Virus record (IMG/VR): IMGVR_UViG_3300020180_000049
Span: 1-39,604 of that record
Length of the DNA: 39,604 nucleotides
Strand: one strand, 5' to 3'
Source: a virus
A model generated the notes under the pieces. That model saw only the letters and a list, made by a program, of their open reading frames with translations. It had not been told where the DNA came from and made no database searches. Every line of letters starts with the position of its first letter. Within the stretch, counting starts at the first letter, position 1. Shown piece after piece: positions 1 through 6,459 of this stretch. A program made the translations under genes and the position numbers.

Positions 1-62
1 GCCCCCAATAGGCCGTCCCCGTTTCCAGTTTTCTTCTGGCAAGTCTGGGTGGGCAGAAATAT

Positions 63-216
63 TTATGCCGAGCACGCCGGCAACCCCACCCCCGGTTATG
101 TGAAGCCACAGCCCGTTATGTCCCCGGACCGGGCCTTATGTCAGGACAAGGCCGCATTATGCCCGGACTGGGCCTTATGTTGAGCACCCTCACCATTTAA
201 CATGTTACTGATTATG
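63..216 (+). repeat. Helically phased TTATG(T/C) repeat cluster
   Basis: Seven TTATG motifs lie at 63-67, 96-100, 116-120, 136-140, 157-161, 175-179 and 212-216. Most are followed by T or C and several are preceded by GC-rich context such as GGGCC. Spacing of about 20 bases places the central copies on the same face of the helix. Direct repeats with two-turn spacing are typical of sites for a cooperatively binding protein (iteron or activator arrays). The function is inferred only. Confidence 0.5.
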
Positions 217-242
217 CGAACTAGCGGATAGTGTAACAGCAC

Positions 243-294
243 TAGGCCAGGGGCATAGGCCAGGGGGGACTGTCCCCGTCCGGTCCGGGACCGG
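243..294. repeat. Direct repeat pair and 15-base palindrome
   Basis: TAGGCCAGGGG occurs at 243-253 and again at 256-266, a 13-base period. Immediately downstream, CCGGTCC at 280-286 and GGACCGG at 288-294 form a perfect inverted repeat around a single G. This lies just after the TTATG cluster and before the C-rich tract. It could be an operator or part of an origin; nothing in the sequence decides. Confidence 0.45.
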
Positions 295-568
295 GCCCCG
301 TCCATACATGGGGAGCGCCTATGTCAAACCGGGAACCCTGGGCCGCTACCCTGCCCCCATGCCCCCATGCCCTCTCCCGGCCGCTACCCCAGGTCCTCGG
401 TCCCCCAGGCCTCGGGCCGCGGTCCCCTCCCTGTCGGCCGTCCTTACACTCGGTCCCCGGTCCGACGCCCTGCCGTCCTGCCTCCTGTCCCTGCTCCAAC
501 CCCATGACAATTCACGTCATCTTGTGACAACCTGGGATAGTCCATGTGACACAGATTGTCAGGTTTCC

Positions 569-599
569 TTACAGTCCGTCCTGTCCCCGCCAATAGAAT
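569..599 (+). promoter_or_regulatory. Possible early sigma-70-type promoter
   Basis: A -35-like TTACAG at 569-574 is followed, after a long 19-base spacer, by TAGAAT at 594-599 (five of six to consensus). It lies 80 bases before the first gene. The same TTACAG box occurs with an ideal 17-base spacer at 3722-3750. The spacer makes this weak; no better rightward promoter was found in the left region. Confidence 0.3.
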
Positions 600-678
600 C
601 AATGAGTTACGTATTGGCACGGTACCTGCATACTCTTACGCGAGACCCCCATCGAATTACCCCCGGAGCCCTCCTGAC

Positions 679-1800
679 ATGAACAACCTTTACCCCGTGA
701 CCTCTACCAACCGCCCAGCCGTTCGCCGGCTCCTCCGCGCCCTCGGCATGGGCGGCGTGTCCCTGCTGTCCTTGAGCGAGTTGTCCGAAGCCCTGGCGCG
801 CCATGTGTCCACTGGCGAACTGTCCTTGGAATCCGCATCGGCCGCGCTGGTGTCGCGTGGCGATCAGAAGGAAGACTCTGACGATGCCCCTGTCCGGGCC
901 GACCGTGCGCCTGTCCAGACGCAGGATGCCGCCCTTCAGGCTCTCCGGACCTTGCTGGTGAACCCGGGCATCGATGCGGATGCGGTCCGGTCCATCGTTT
1001 ACGATGAGATTGCAAAGCTTGATCTGGCGCGGCCCGTCGTGGTCATTCAACCCGGCAAGTCCTCGGTGGATCTGCCAGGGCTTCAGCACCCGATTTTTGA
1101 CCGTGTCCTTCAGGCCGCATCTGCCAACGTGCAACTGTTTATCATCGGCCCGGCCGGGTGCGGAAAGACGCACCTCTGTGATAGCGTCGCCCAGGCGCTG
1201 TCCCTGCCGTTCCACATGAATGGATCACTGGTGAGTAGCTTTGAGGTCCTGGGATACCGGGACGCCACGGGGAACGTAACCAGAACTGCCTTCCGCAATG
1301 CCTTCGAGAATGGTGGGCTGTACCTTGCCGACGAAATAGACGCATGGGACGCACGGGCCCTGCTCGCTCTGAATGCTGCGCTGTCCAATGGATACGCCGC
1401 GTTCCCGGACGGCATGGTTGCGCGTCACGCAGACTTCCGGATGATTGCTTGCGGTAACACTTGGGGTACCGGAGCAACGCCCGAGTACGTCGGCCGCACC
1501 CGGCTTGATGCCGCGACTCTTAATAGGTTCGTCCGGATGACCATGACCTACGATGAGAAGCTGGAGCGGTCAATGGTCCCTGGCGAGTACGGAGCGTGGG
1601 TTGATACCGTGCAGCGGGCCCGTGCTATCGTCCTTGAACTGGGCATCAAGGTTGTCATCAGTCCCCGGCAGACAACCCAAGGCGCGGCCCTCCTCGCTGC
1701 CGGCTGGCCCAAGGCCGACGTTTTAGATGCGGTCCTCCTGGCTGGCATGGACGAAGCCACGCGGGGGAAGGTCATGGCCAAACTGGCGAGCCGGTCATGA
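679..1800 (+). CDS. CobS/MoxR-like AAA+ ATPase
   Basis: A 373-residue AAA+ ATPase. Walker A GPAGCGKT lies at residues 157-164, Walker B LADEID at 216-221, followed by a sensor-1-like strand ending in CGNTWG and an arginine-rich segment (GRTRLD). This arrangement is that of the MoxR/CobS group, whose members remodel partner proteins together with a von Willebrand A or CobT-like subunit. The first 110 residues are a less conserved adaptor-like region. The ATG at 679 is preceded by GGAG at 665-668; the frame is open upstream to a TTG at 556 but that part has no motif. It overlaps the next gene by ATGA, so the two are probably made as a pair. Its role in the phage (host takeover or virion maturation) is unknown. 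Confidence 0.88.
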   Translation: MNNLYPVTSTNRPAVRRLLRALGMGGVSLLSLSELSEALARHVSTGELSLESASAALVSRGDQKEDSDDAPVRADRAPVQTQDAALQALRTLLVNPGIDADAVRSIVYDEIAKLDLARPVVVIQPGKSSVDLPGLQHPIFDRVLQAASANVQLFIIGPAGCGKTHLCDSVAQALSLPFHMNGSLVSSFEVLGYRDATGNVTRTAFRNAFENGGLYLADEIDAWDARALLALNAALSNGYAAFPDGMVARHADFRMIACGNTWGTGATPEYVGRTRLDAATLNRFVRMTMTYDEKLERSMVPGEYGAWVDTVQRARAIVLELGIKVVISPRQTTQGAALLAAGWPKADVLDAVLLAGMDEATRGKVMAKLASRS

Positions 1801-2612
1801 ACCCGGCCGGTATGTTCAAGGACGTAGTCCGGTCCTCTTACCAGCAGGTCCTAGACCGGGCCGAGGGCCGCAAGAGCGCAGGGCTTTGGGATAACGTATC
1901 CATCGCGAGCCCGCGGGCGGATTGGACCGGGTTTGTCAATCTGGACGAAGCCCTCGACCTTTGCCGGACCGGCTGGGCGGAGGGCGCTGCGAAGATGTCC
2001 GCAATCGAAAGTCTTGCGTCCGGGATTGCGCTAGCTCCGGTCCCGAGTCTCGCAATAGCGGGACATTTCCCCGTGGTCCCCGAGTTCCTGGCAGGCAACC
2101 CGGAATGCATGATCGACCTTGCGGGTGCCACCGAACCGCGCAGGCTGACGGTAGTCATGACGCTATCAACCCCGTGCACCACGAGCGGCTCGTGGATGCG
2201 GGACACTTACGCTCCGGCAGTTGCTGCCACGCTCCGCGGGCTTCAGGTTGCGGGCATCTCGGTCGCTGTGGTGGGCATTGACGGAGGAGGAGGAGAAACC
2301 GACAAGGTTGCCCATGTCATCGATGTCTGTCGGCACGGGGATGCGCTCGACCTCGACAGGCGCGCGATGGTCGCGCACCCGGCTTTCCTTCGGCGCGTCA
2401 TGTTCGCGAATCGGGAGACGATGCCAGGATGGAAGAGCAAGGCTACCGGGAACTACGGCCGGCCGCTGACACTGGATGATGGAATGATGGATGTCCTCCT
2501 ACCGGGGGAGCGCGCGGTCATGCTCCCGGGCCCAGCGGCCCTGAATAACGCATCGGCGGCCGACTGCGTTGCGGCAATGGTCCGGTCATGCATGGCCATA
2601 CTGGAGGCCTGA
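1797..2612 (+). CDS. Partner protein of the AAA+ ATPase, CobT/VWA-like
   Basis: A 271-residue protein whose start overlaps the ATPase stop (ATGA), which argues for a functional pair. The centre has alternating hydrophobic strands (LTVVMTLS near residue 120, then ISVAVVGIDGGGG near 155) resembling a Rossmann-like von Willebrand A fold, the usual partner of MoxR/CobS ATPases. I do not see an intact DxSxS metal site; the first strand reads LSTPCTTSGS instead. The C-terminal part (AVMLPGPAALNNASAADCVAAM) could close such a fold. The VWA assignment therefore rests on context and strand pattern rather than motifs. It ends the first early operon, followed by a 189-base gap with a promoter. Confidence 0.6.
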   Translation: MNPAGMFKDVVRSSYQQVLDRAEGRKSAGLWDNVSIASPRADWTGFVNLDEALDLCRTGWAEGAAKMSAIESLASGIALAPVPSLAIAGHFPVVPEFLAGNPECMIDLAGATEPRRLTVVMTLSTPCTTSGSWMRDTYAPAVAATLRGLQVAGISVAVVGIDGGGGETDKVAHVIDVCRHGDALDLDRRAMVAHPAFLRRVMFANRETMPGWKSKATGNYGRPLTLDDGMMDVLLPGERAVMLPGPAALNNASAADCVAAMVRSCMAILEA

Positions 2613-2620
2613 CGGGGATT

Positions 2621-2633
2621 GTCACAGTGTGAC
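2621..2633. promoter_or_regulatory. Palindromic operator-like site GTCACA-N-TGTGAC
   Basis: GTCACA and TGTGAC form a perfect inverted repeat around one base, eight bases after the stop of the preceding gene and about 100 bases before the promoter at 2719. Further TGTGAC half-sites lie at about 513-518, 545-550 and 3707-3712, each in or near an intergenic stretch. It might bind a host or phage regulator; CRP half-sites have the core TGTGA, but the spacing here is not the CRP spacing. Confidence 0.35.
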
Positions 2634-2718
2634 GCGACGGGGCGCAACCTGCCCCTGAGCGTCTCTGTCCCGTTATGAAAAAAATGGTAAACCATTGATT
2701 GCCCGATGAATTTAGACG

Positions 2719-2747
2719 TTGATTTCCTGGCATGGAAGCTGCATTAT
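2719..2747 (+). promoter_or_regulatory. Possible sigma-70-type promoter
   Basis: TTGATT at 2719-2724 and CATTAT at 2742-2747 are separated by 17 bases, each matching consensus at four of six positions. The stretch from 2680 to 2750 is clearly richer in A and T than its surroundings, as expected for a promoter in a GC-rich genome. It lies 54 bases upstream of the start at 2802. Confidence 0.45.
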
Positions 2748-2801
2748 CCTATGTGAGCCGGCCGCGCAATGTGGCCAGACGCAGACAAAAAGGACGACAC
2801 C

Positions 2802-3026
2802 ATGAGCACCACAACGATTATGCCGAAAGTCTCTGAGAAAAATTTCGCCGCCCCGTATCGCGAGTCGGCCGCGGCCCTGGCGAGTCATGAACTTTTCCGG
2901 ACCGCCGAGTACGTGCGAGCCGGACGGGAGGCGCGCGCGGAGGGCCGCTGGCTTGCCATCGCGATGAGCGCGGCAGTGGGCGGATTCGTCGGGATTGCTC
3001 TTGCGCTGACGGGGATTATCTCGTGA
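2802..3026 (+). CDS. Small protein with C-terminal membrane segment
   Basis: A 74-residue protein. Residues 1-48 are hydrophilic and charged; residues 50-74 form one hydrophobic stretch rich in alanine, glycine, valine and leucine that ends at the C-terminus (...GIALALTGIIS), so a tail-anchored inner membrane protein is likely. The start ATG has AAGGACG seven bases upstream. The sequence AGGACGACACCATG here recurs exactly at the gene at 3790, so the two share a translation initiation cassette. The next gene begins with GTGA overlap. No family recognised; probably an early host-interaction protein. Confidence 0.7.
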   Translation: MSTTTIMPKVSEKNFAAPYRESAAALASHELFRTAEYVRAGREARAEGRWLAIAMSAAVGGFVGIALALTGIIS

Positions 3027-3313
3027 GCGTCCTCCAGAGCCTGCGGGCATTCGCACGCTACAGGACGCACGCGTGCTATCGGTGGGCGGCGGTCATGGGC
3101 GACGGGGCCCTCCTGTGCGAGCCGTGCACGATTGCGAATTACCGGCAGGTATTCCGGAACACGCGGGACGGAATGACCGGCCGGCCGGACAACCGAGACT
3201 GGCAATGCATCGGCCTGACAAATTCGGGGGAGCACGAGGGCCCGGCCGAGTCGTGCGCGCATTGCGATCGCGTGCTGTTTGAATCGACGGAAGATGGGCA
3301 CGACGAAGCTTGA
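3023..3313 (+). CDS. Small protein with paired cysteine motifs (zinc-ribbon-like)
   Basis: A 96-residue protein starting with GTG that overlaps the previous stop (GTGA). Two CxxC pairs (CEPC near residue 32 and CAHC near residue 78) could hold one zinc ion as a split zinc ribbon, with further cysteines at HACYR and WQCIG. Such zinc-ribbon proteins are common in phage early regions, where they often bind nucleic acid or host proteins; that role is not shown here. It is followed by a 66-base gap containing TTGACA at 3310-3315 without a clear -10 box. Confidence 0.65.
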   Translation: MSVLQSLRAFARYRTHACYRWAAVMGDGALLCEPCTIANYRQVFRNTRDGMTGRPDNRDWQCIGLTNSGEHEGPAESCAHCDRVLFESTEDGHDEA

Positions 3314-3379
3314 CATAAGCGCGGGAGTGTGATGGACTTCACGGGTTGACCTCTTTATCACACGCAGGACGAACGCACC

Positions 3380-3712
3380 ATGACTCTGAACGCACGCACA
3401 GTAATGCTCCCCGGCACAACGGTACGAATTCCCGCAGAAGCCCTGCGCGAGTTTGCCGCCCATATATCCCGCGGAGGTGTCATCGAACTCCCCCCAGAAA
3501 CCCGGGCCCTGCCCAAGACTTTGCACACGGCCACGGTACTTGCGCGCGTTGCGCTGGCGCTTCGGAGCACGGGCCGATCAGACACAGCGTCCGACCTCGT
3601 GCGGCTCGCGATGGTCGCTGTCGGGCACAATCCGGACGACCTGCGCGCGGACGATCCAATCTACGCGCAGGCTCTGTCCGTAACAGGCCGCAATCTGCGG
3701 CTCAAATTGTGA
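3380..3712 (+). CDS. Hypothetical early protein
   Basis: A 110-residue protein of unknown family. It opens with a strand-rich segment (MLPGTTVRIPAEALREF), then GGVIELPPETRALP, then a helical alanine and leucine-rich part containing HTATVLARVALALR. No cysteine pairs, signal or membrane segment. The ATG follows an AGGACGA ribosome site similar to those at 2802 and 3790. It stands alone between two intergenic stretches, so it may have its own transcript start. Confidence 0.65.
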   Translation: MTLNARTVMLPGTTVRIPAEALREFAAHISRGGVIELPPETRALPKTLHTATVLARVALALRSTGRSDTASDLVRLAMVAVGHNPDDLRADDPIYAQALSVTGRNLRLKL

Positions 3713-3721
3713 CGCAGTCGA

Positions 3722-3750
3722 TTACAGAAACACGGGCCCGGGCCGATAAT
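3722..3750 (+). promoter_or_regulatory. Sigma-70-type promoter
   Basis: TTACAG at 3722-3727 and GATAAT at 3745-3750 are separated by an ideal 17 bases; the -10 matches five of six. The start codon of the next gene lies 39 bases downstream with an A-rich leader. This is the best rightward promoter I can see, and would feed the long run of coupled genes from 3790 onward. Confidence 0.6.
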
Positions 3751-3789
3751 CGGACTAGGCTACAAACACAACGAAACGAGGACGACACC

Positions 3790-4050
3790 ATGATTTCACG
3801 AGGTATTGGATTCGCACTAATTGCCGCAACGATTACCGGATGCGCGACCATCGCGCCAGCCGCGGTCGCGGACTACTACGCCGACATGCAAGAACAGGCG
3901 GACGAAGCCCGGGCCCATCGCGAGGCCTTGGTCGAGTTTTGCAGCTATGACGCGAACGCATGCGATGGTGGGATGCCGCGCCCAGGCACGCTCCCGGTAT
4001 ACTCCGAGTCGTGCGGATATCTTCCGCCCTTGCTGGGGGATGACTGCTAG
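3790..4050 (+). CDS. Putative phage lipoprotein
   Basis: An 86-residue protein with an N-terminal signal: basic start (MISRG), hydrophobic core (IGFALIAATI) and a lipobox-like TGC at about residues 16-18. After lipid attachment at Cys18 the remaining 68 residues would face the periplasm; they contain a charged helix (DMQEQADEARAHREALVEF) and four cysteines that could form disulfides. Small early lipoproteins in phages sometimes block superinfection; this is only a possibility here. The start is preceded by GAGGACGACACC, the same initiation cassette as at 2802. It ends on TAG overlapping a GTG start. Confidence 0.65.
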   Translation: MISRGIGFALIAATITGCATIAPAAVADYYADMQEQADEARAHREALVEFCSYDANACDGGMPRPGTLPVYSESCGYLPPLLGDDC

Positions 4051-4175
4051 TGGGCCCGCTGACGTGGTTGTTTGACCTCCTATTCACGCGGGGAGCGTGG
4101 GCGCATCGGTCGCCCAAGTATGCCGCGCAATGGAAGGTCCAGCGACAGGGCCGCGGTATATCCCGCAAAGTTTGA
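4050..4175 (+). CDS. Micro-protein, 41 residues
   Basis: A GTG at 4050 shares one base with the TAG of the lipoprotein gene and opens a 41-codon frame ending at 4173-4175. The product starts MGPLTWLFDLLFTRGAW, an amphipathic or membrane-associating helix, followed by a basic tail (KYAAQWKVQRQGRG). GGGGGA lies about ten bases upstream. It fills what would otherwise be a 145-base gap in a tightly packed operon. The same TAG/GTG junction occurs at 13883. No family known. Confidence 0.5.
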   Translation: MGPLTWLFDLLFTRGAWAHRSPKYAAQWKVQRQGRGISRKV

Positions 4176-4195
4176 CCAATAGGAAACACAGCATA

Positions 4196-4369
4196 ATGAA
4201 CGCCCGAGAATTCTTTCGTGTTACCGCGGGGAACCTGACCCGCATTCATGCCACGAGACCGGCCGCGGACCGGCTCGCTGCGGCCCTGGGGGCCCGCGGC
4301 CTCCGGGCCCGCGTGACTCCTGTCAGGCTCCCGGCTGACCCTCTTACCGCTCTCCTGGGGGCAACATGA
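4196..4369 (+). CDS. Small basic protein, 57 residues
   Basis: A short arginine-rich protein with many alanines and leucines (AADRLAAALGARGLRARV). The ATG at 4196 is preceded by AGGAAA ten bases upstream, and the stop overlaps the next start (ATGA). The upstream extension of this frame overlaps the micro-protein at 4050 and looks non-coding. No recognised family; helical and possibly nucleic acid or protein binding. Confidence 0.55.
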   Translation: MNAREFFRVTAGNLTRIHATRPAADRLAAALGARGLRARVTPVRLPADPLTALLGAT

Positions 4370-4758
4370 ACAGCGACACAGCGGCAATGCTGGCCAGGGT
4401 AACACGTGCCGGTTTCACGAATCAGGATGCCGAGGACCTGCGTAGGATTTCCATGACACTGCATCGGTGGGCCGAACTTGAATGCGGGGACGGTATCGGA
4501 TGCATCGAACGCAGGGAATCGGACGGCCGGCCGTTCTATCACCATAGCTATACCGGCCGCATGAGTTCGACGCCCGACCGGGAGCGCGGAGCCCTGGCGC
4601 GGCTGGCGACCATAATGGCGCGATATCCGGACTGGATGTCCTACCACCAGACAGATCCACGCGGAGCGGCTCTTTACTTGATACCGCGGACCTCGATCCT
4701 GCCCGAGGAGGACGTGTCTGCGCTGTACTCCTCACGCGGTATAGCTGTGTACAAATGA
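4366..4758 (+). CDS. Conserved phage hypothetical protein
   Basis: A 130-residue soluble protein. The segment ISMTLHRWAELECGDGIG, a later DRERGALARLATIMARYPD, and TDPRGAALYLIP are features I recognise from a hypothetical protein widely seen in phages of GC-rich proteobacteria; its function is unknown. Starts with ATGA overlap and ends with ATGA overlap, so it sits in the middle of a coupled operon. No metal site or membrane segment seen. Confidence 0.75.
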   Translation: MNSDTAAMLARVTRAGFTNQDAEDLRRISMTLHRWAELECGDGIGCIERRESDGRPFYHHSYTGRMSSTPDRERGALARLATIMARYPDWMSYHQTDPRGAALYLIPRTSILPEEDVSALYSSRGIAVYK

Positions 4759-4964
4759 CCACTGGAAGCCCCGTCCCGCCCTTTGTGGGCGCTACGTATA
4801 GGTGGCCCCCCCCGAGTTCGGCCCGTGTTACGTATCGGCCGGACTGGGATGCGGTCCGGCCCTTTCTGTCCTACATGGCAGGCACGCCAAGACGGCATCA
4901 CAAGACTCTGAACTCGGCGGCCCGCTACCTGGGGAGCGGCCCCATTGGTGGGGCTTGGGCATAA
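4755..4964 (+). CDS. Hypothetical protein, 69 residues
   Basis: A proline-rich N-terminus (MTTGSPVPPFVGATYRWPPP) is followed by WDAVRPFLSYM and a basic stretch PRRHHK. The start overlaps the previous stop by ATGA, which is the main evidence that it is a gene. No family recognised. Confidence 0.5.
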   Translation: MTTGSPVPPFVGATYRWPPPSSARVTYRPDWDAVRPFLSYMAGTPRRHHKTLNSAARYLGSGPIGGAWA

Positions 4965-4982
4965 CCAAAAGGAAACGAAAAC

Positions 4983-5387
4983 ATGAATACGGACAATCTG
5001 TCAAATGGCGAGTTTTTGCAAATCTATTCCCGAGTCGCTGAATCAGATCCGGCGCAAGTACTTCGAGACTTCGAACAGCGGCTGGAGGGTGCGGAGGACC
5101 TGCTAGAGGACTACGCTGTGGCAATGGCAAAGGCCGAACTGGACGTGTCAGATCCAGACTCTATTGCGGTCATGGCCGAGGGTTGCGCAGCGTATCGGGG
5201 AGAGGTCGAGGACTGTGCTGTGGTCCTGGGGGCCCGTATTGTGTCGCTGGCGCGAGCCCTGTCCCGGTCCGCGGCCCTGTCCACGGAGCCCGCGGTAATC
5301 GTCGCCCTGGGCGAGATGGGCGGAGCCCTCCGGGAGCTAGAGGACCTCTTGCACGACCTCCGGTCGGCCCCCTGGCTGGGCCGATGA
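4983..5387 (+). CDS. Acidic helical hypothetical protein
   Basis: A 134-residue acidic protein, almost entirely helical in appearance, with a long run of leucine, alanine and glutamate (FEQRLEGAEDLLEDYAVAM, then RALSRSAALS and LRELEDLLHDLRS). AGGAAACG lies nine bases upstream of the ATG. Its acidity and helicity suit a protein-binding or DNA-mimic role, which is speculation. The stop overlaps the next start (ATGA). Confidence 0.65.
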   Translation: MNTDNLSNGEFLQIYSRVAESDPAQVLRDFEQRLEGAEDLLEDYAVAMAKAELDVSDPDSIAVMAEGCAAYRGEVEDCAVVLGARIVSLARALSRSAALSTEPAVIVALGEMGGALRELEDLLHDLRSAPWLGR

Positions 5388-5599
5388 CCGGGAAGATTCC
5401 GGCCCGGCTCGCTGCGGCCCGGGACAGGCCGCGCCTCGGAGCCTATGGGCCCCTGCGGATACCGGAGATTCGCACCCCCAAGGAAGCCCGGGCTAGGATA
5501 ACAAAGCGGGGGAGCCTATGGCTATTGACAGAGCTTCGACGGGAGATTAGCCTATCGGCAACTCCCGGGGTTCTCAGCCGTAGCGATGAGGGAGCCTAA
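5384..5599 (+). CDS. Small basic hypothetical protein
   Basis: A 71-residue basic protein (MTGKIPARLAAARDRPRL..., then IRTPKEARARITKRGSLW). The ATGA overlap with the acidic gene before it supports the start. No family known. The pairing of a very acidic and a very basic small protein in one coupled unit is notable but unexplained. Confidence 0.55.
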   Translation: MTGKIPARLAAARDRPRLGAYGPLRIPEIRTPKEARARITKRGSLWLLTELRREISLSATPGVLSRSDEGA

Positions 5600-5600
5600 T

Positions 5601-5693
5601 ATGTCATCGTCGGCTCCTGGAACTCAGGATCATGAGGCCTATCTCACCACTGCATTATGTCAGTGGGGGGTAGGGGGGTTTGTTGGAATCTAG
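5601..5693 (+). CDS. Possible 30-residue micro-gene
   Basis: An ATG at 5601 directly after the previous stop, with GAGGGAG six to seven bases upstream, opens 30 codons ending at TAG 5691-5693. The product (MSSSAPGTQDHEAYLTT... ending in a glycine-rich GVGGFVGI) has no family. The ribosome site is good, but the frame is so short that chance cannot be excluded. Confidence 0.25.
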   Translation: MSSSAPGTQDHEAYLTTALCQWGVGGFVGI

Positions 5694-5719
5694 GATCATC
5701 CCCTCTAAAGGGACGATCC
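5693..5719. repeat. Inverted repeat (hairpin or operator)
   Basis: GGATCATCCC at 5693-5702 and GGGACGATCC at 5710-5719 form a ten-base inverted repeat with one mismatch around a seven-base centre (CTCTAAA). It lies in the 160-base gap between operon blocks, some 45 bases before the next gene. There is no T-run after it, so it is more likely an operator or an mRNA leader hairpin than a terminator. Confidence 0.45.
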
Positions 5720-5762
5720 CCTGGGCCGGAATAGGCCTATACACTGCACGAGGTGAAACGAC

Positions 5763-5933
5763 ATGACGACTCAGACGCGCAGATCCACCGATCACGAGAT
5801 CGAGCAGGGGGGCTATGGCCTAGCCTACATGGGCTGCTTGGTGGCCTCCTGGCTTTTGATAGCTTCCCTGGCCTTGGTTGTGGGCTTCTTTGCCCGCCTT
5901 GGGTTCAACATCGCGGGGGCATTGCTGTCATGA
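5763..5933 (+). CDS. Small single-span membrane protein, 56 residues
   Basis: A 56-codon frame starting ATG at 5763 with GAGGTGA seven bases upstream and ending in TGA that overlaps the next ATG (ATGA at 5930-5933). The first 17 residues are polar (MTTQTRRSTDHEIEQGG); residues about 20-44 form one hydrophobic helix (CLVASWLLIASLALVVGFFA). It is thus a probable inner membrane protein. Perfect ribosome site plus coupled stop make it very likely real despite its length. Role unknown; position in the early operon suggests host interaction. Confidence 0.7.
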   Translation: MTTQTRRSTDHEIEQGGYGLAYMGCLVASWLLIASLALVVGFFARLGFNIAGALLS

Positions 5934-6229
5934 ACGGCAAGACTGACTACAAGTGGTGCAGGGACTTCCCGATGGAAGCCGCGGACCTTGTTGATAGCCT
6001 ATGCAGGGAGCTAGACGCCGTCCAGGACCACGAAGATAACCTCGCCGCTTATCAGTTGACTCTCTTGGCGCGGATTGATCGCCTAGAGGAAGCCGTTTAC
6101 CCGCTTGCCAAAGTGCCCCTGTGGTTGGGCGGCCTAGAGCACAAGGAAGTGTCCTATCCGTTGATAACCTGGGACACCCACGCGCTGACGGTCGGGGATG
6201 TGTTCCGTGCCCGTGAGGCCCTGAAATGA
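5930..6229 (+). CDS. Hypothetical early protein, 99 residues
   Basis: Start ATG overlaps the membrane gene stop (ATGA), and the stop overlaps the next gene in the same way. The middle is a long helix (MEAADLVDSLCRELDAVQDHEDNLAAYQLTLLARIDRLEEAV) with heptad-like leucines; the end carries WLGGLEHKEVSYPL. The frame extends upstream but that part is an alternate frame of the membrane gene. No family recognised. Confidence 0.6.
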   Translation: MNGKTDYKWCRDFPMEAADLVDSLCRELDAVQDHEDNLAAYQLTLLARIDRLEEAVYPLAKVPLWLGGLEHKEVSYPLITWDTHALTVGDVFRAREALK

Positions 6230-6459
6230 CCTCCCCAGGACTGAAGGCCTACCACGAACGGGCCCGGCTCGCACGACACACCCAGGCCCGGGATGCCATC
6301 GCCCGAGGGGCGAACCCGGAGACCTACGGTCGCATCGTGAGGCCATCGCCTAGTGAGGCCCCTGCGGGAGCGGTGTGGGACGATTACGCAGCCCTTGACC
6401 TGCGGAACACGGCCTATGTAGACTGGAAGGATATTGACGAGGCAGGAATCTATGAATGA
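6226..6459 (+). CDS. Hypothetical protein, 77 residues
   Basis: A 77-residue soluble protein coupled on both sides: ATGA at its start, and its last codons overlap the start of the coiled-coil gene at 6452. N-terminal half basic (KAYHERARLARHTQARDAIARG), C-terminal half acidic (WKDIDEAGIYE). No recognisable family. Confidence 0.55.
   Translation: MTSPGLKAYHERARLARHTQARDAIARGANPETYGRIVRPSPSEAPAGAVWDDYAALDLRNTAYVDWKDIDEAGIYE

Larger units (their letters stand above)
1..678. other. Left non-coding region with phased repeats and palindromes
   Basis: No convincing gene is present. Seen in order: seven copies of TTATG starting at 63, 96, 116, 136, 157, 175 and 212, the middle ones spaced 18-21 bases; a 10-base palindrome at 198-207; an 11-base direct repeat TAGGCCAGGGG at 243-253 and 256-266; a 15-base palindrome at 280-294 (arms CCGGTCC/GGACCGG); then a C-rich, pyrimidine-rich tract to about 490. 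Open frames here are rich in proline, serine and arginine and look like chance frames in GC-rich DNA. Inference: a control region, replication origin or genome-end element upstream of the rightward early genes. Confidence 0.6.

Noticed and set aside
308-682. Open frame of 124 codons before the first gene, ending in ATGA overlap with it
   Set aside because: Proline, serine and arginine-rich product typical of a chance frame in C-rich DNA; no ribosome site; the last 26 codons (from 602) could be a leader peptide but have no ribosome site either.
3310-3338. Promoter from the TTGACA at 3310-3315
   Set aside because: No acceptable -10 box at 16-18 bases; the sequence there is TGGACT.
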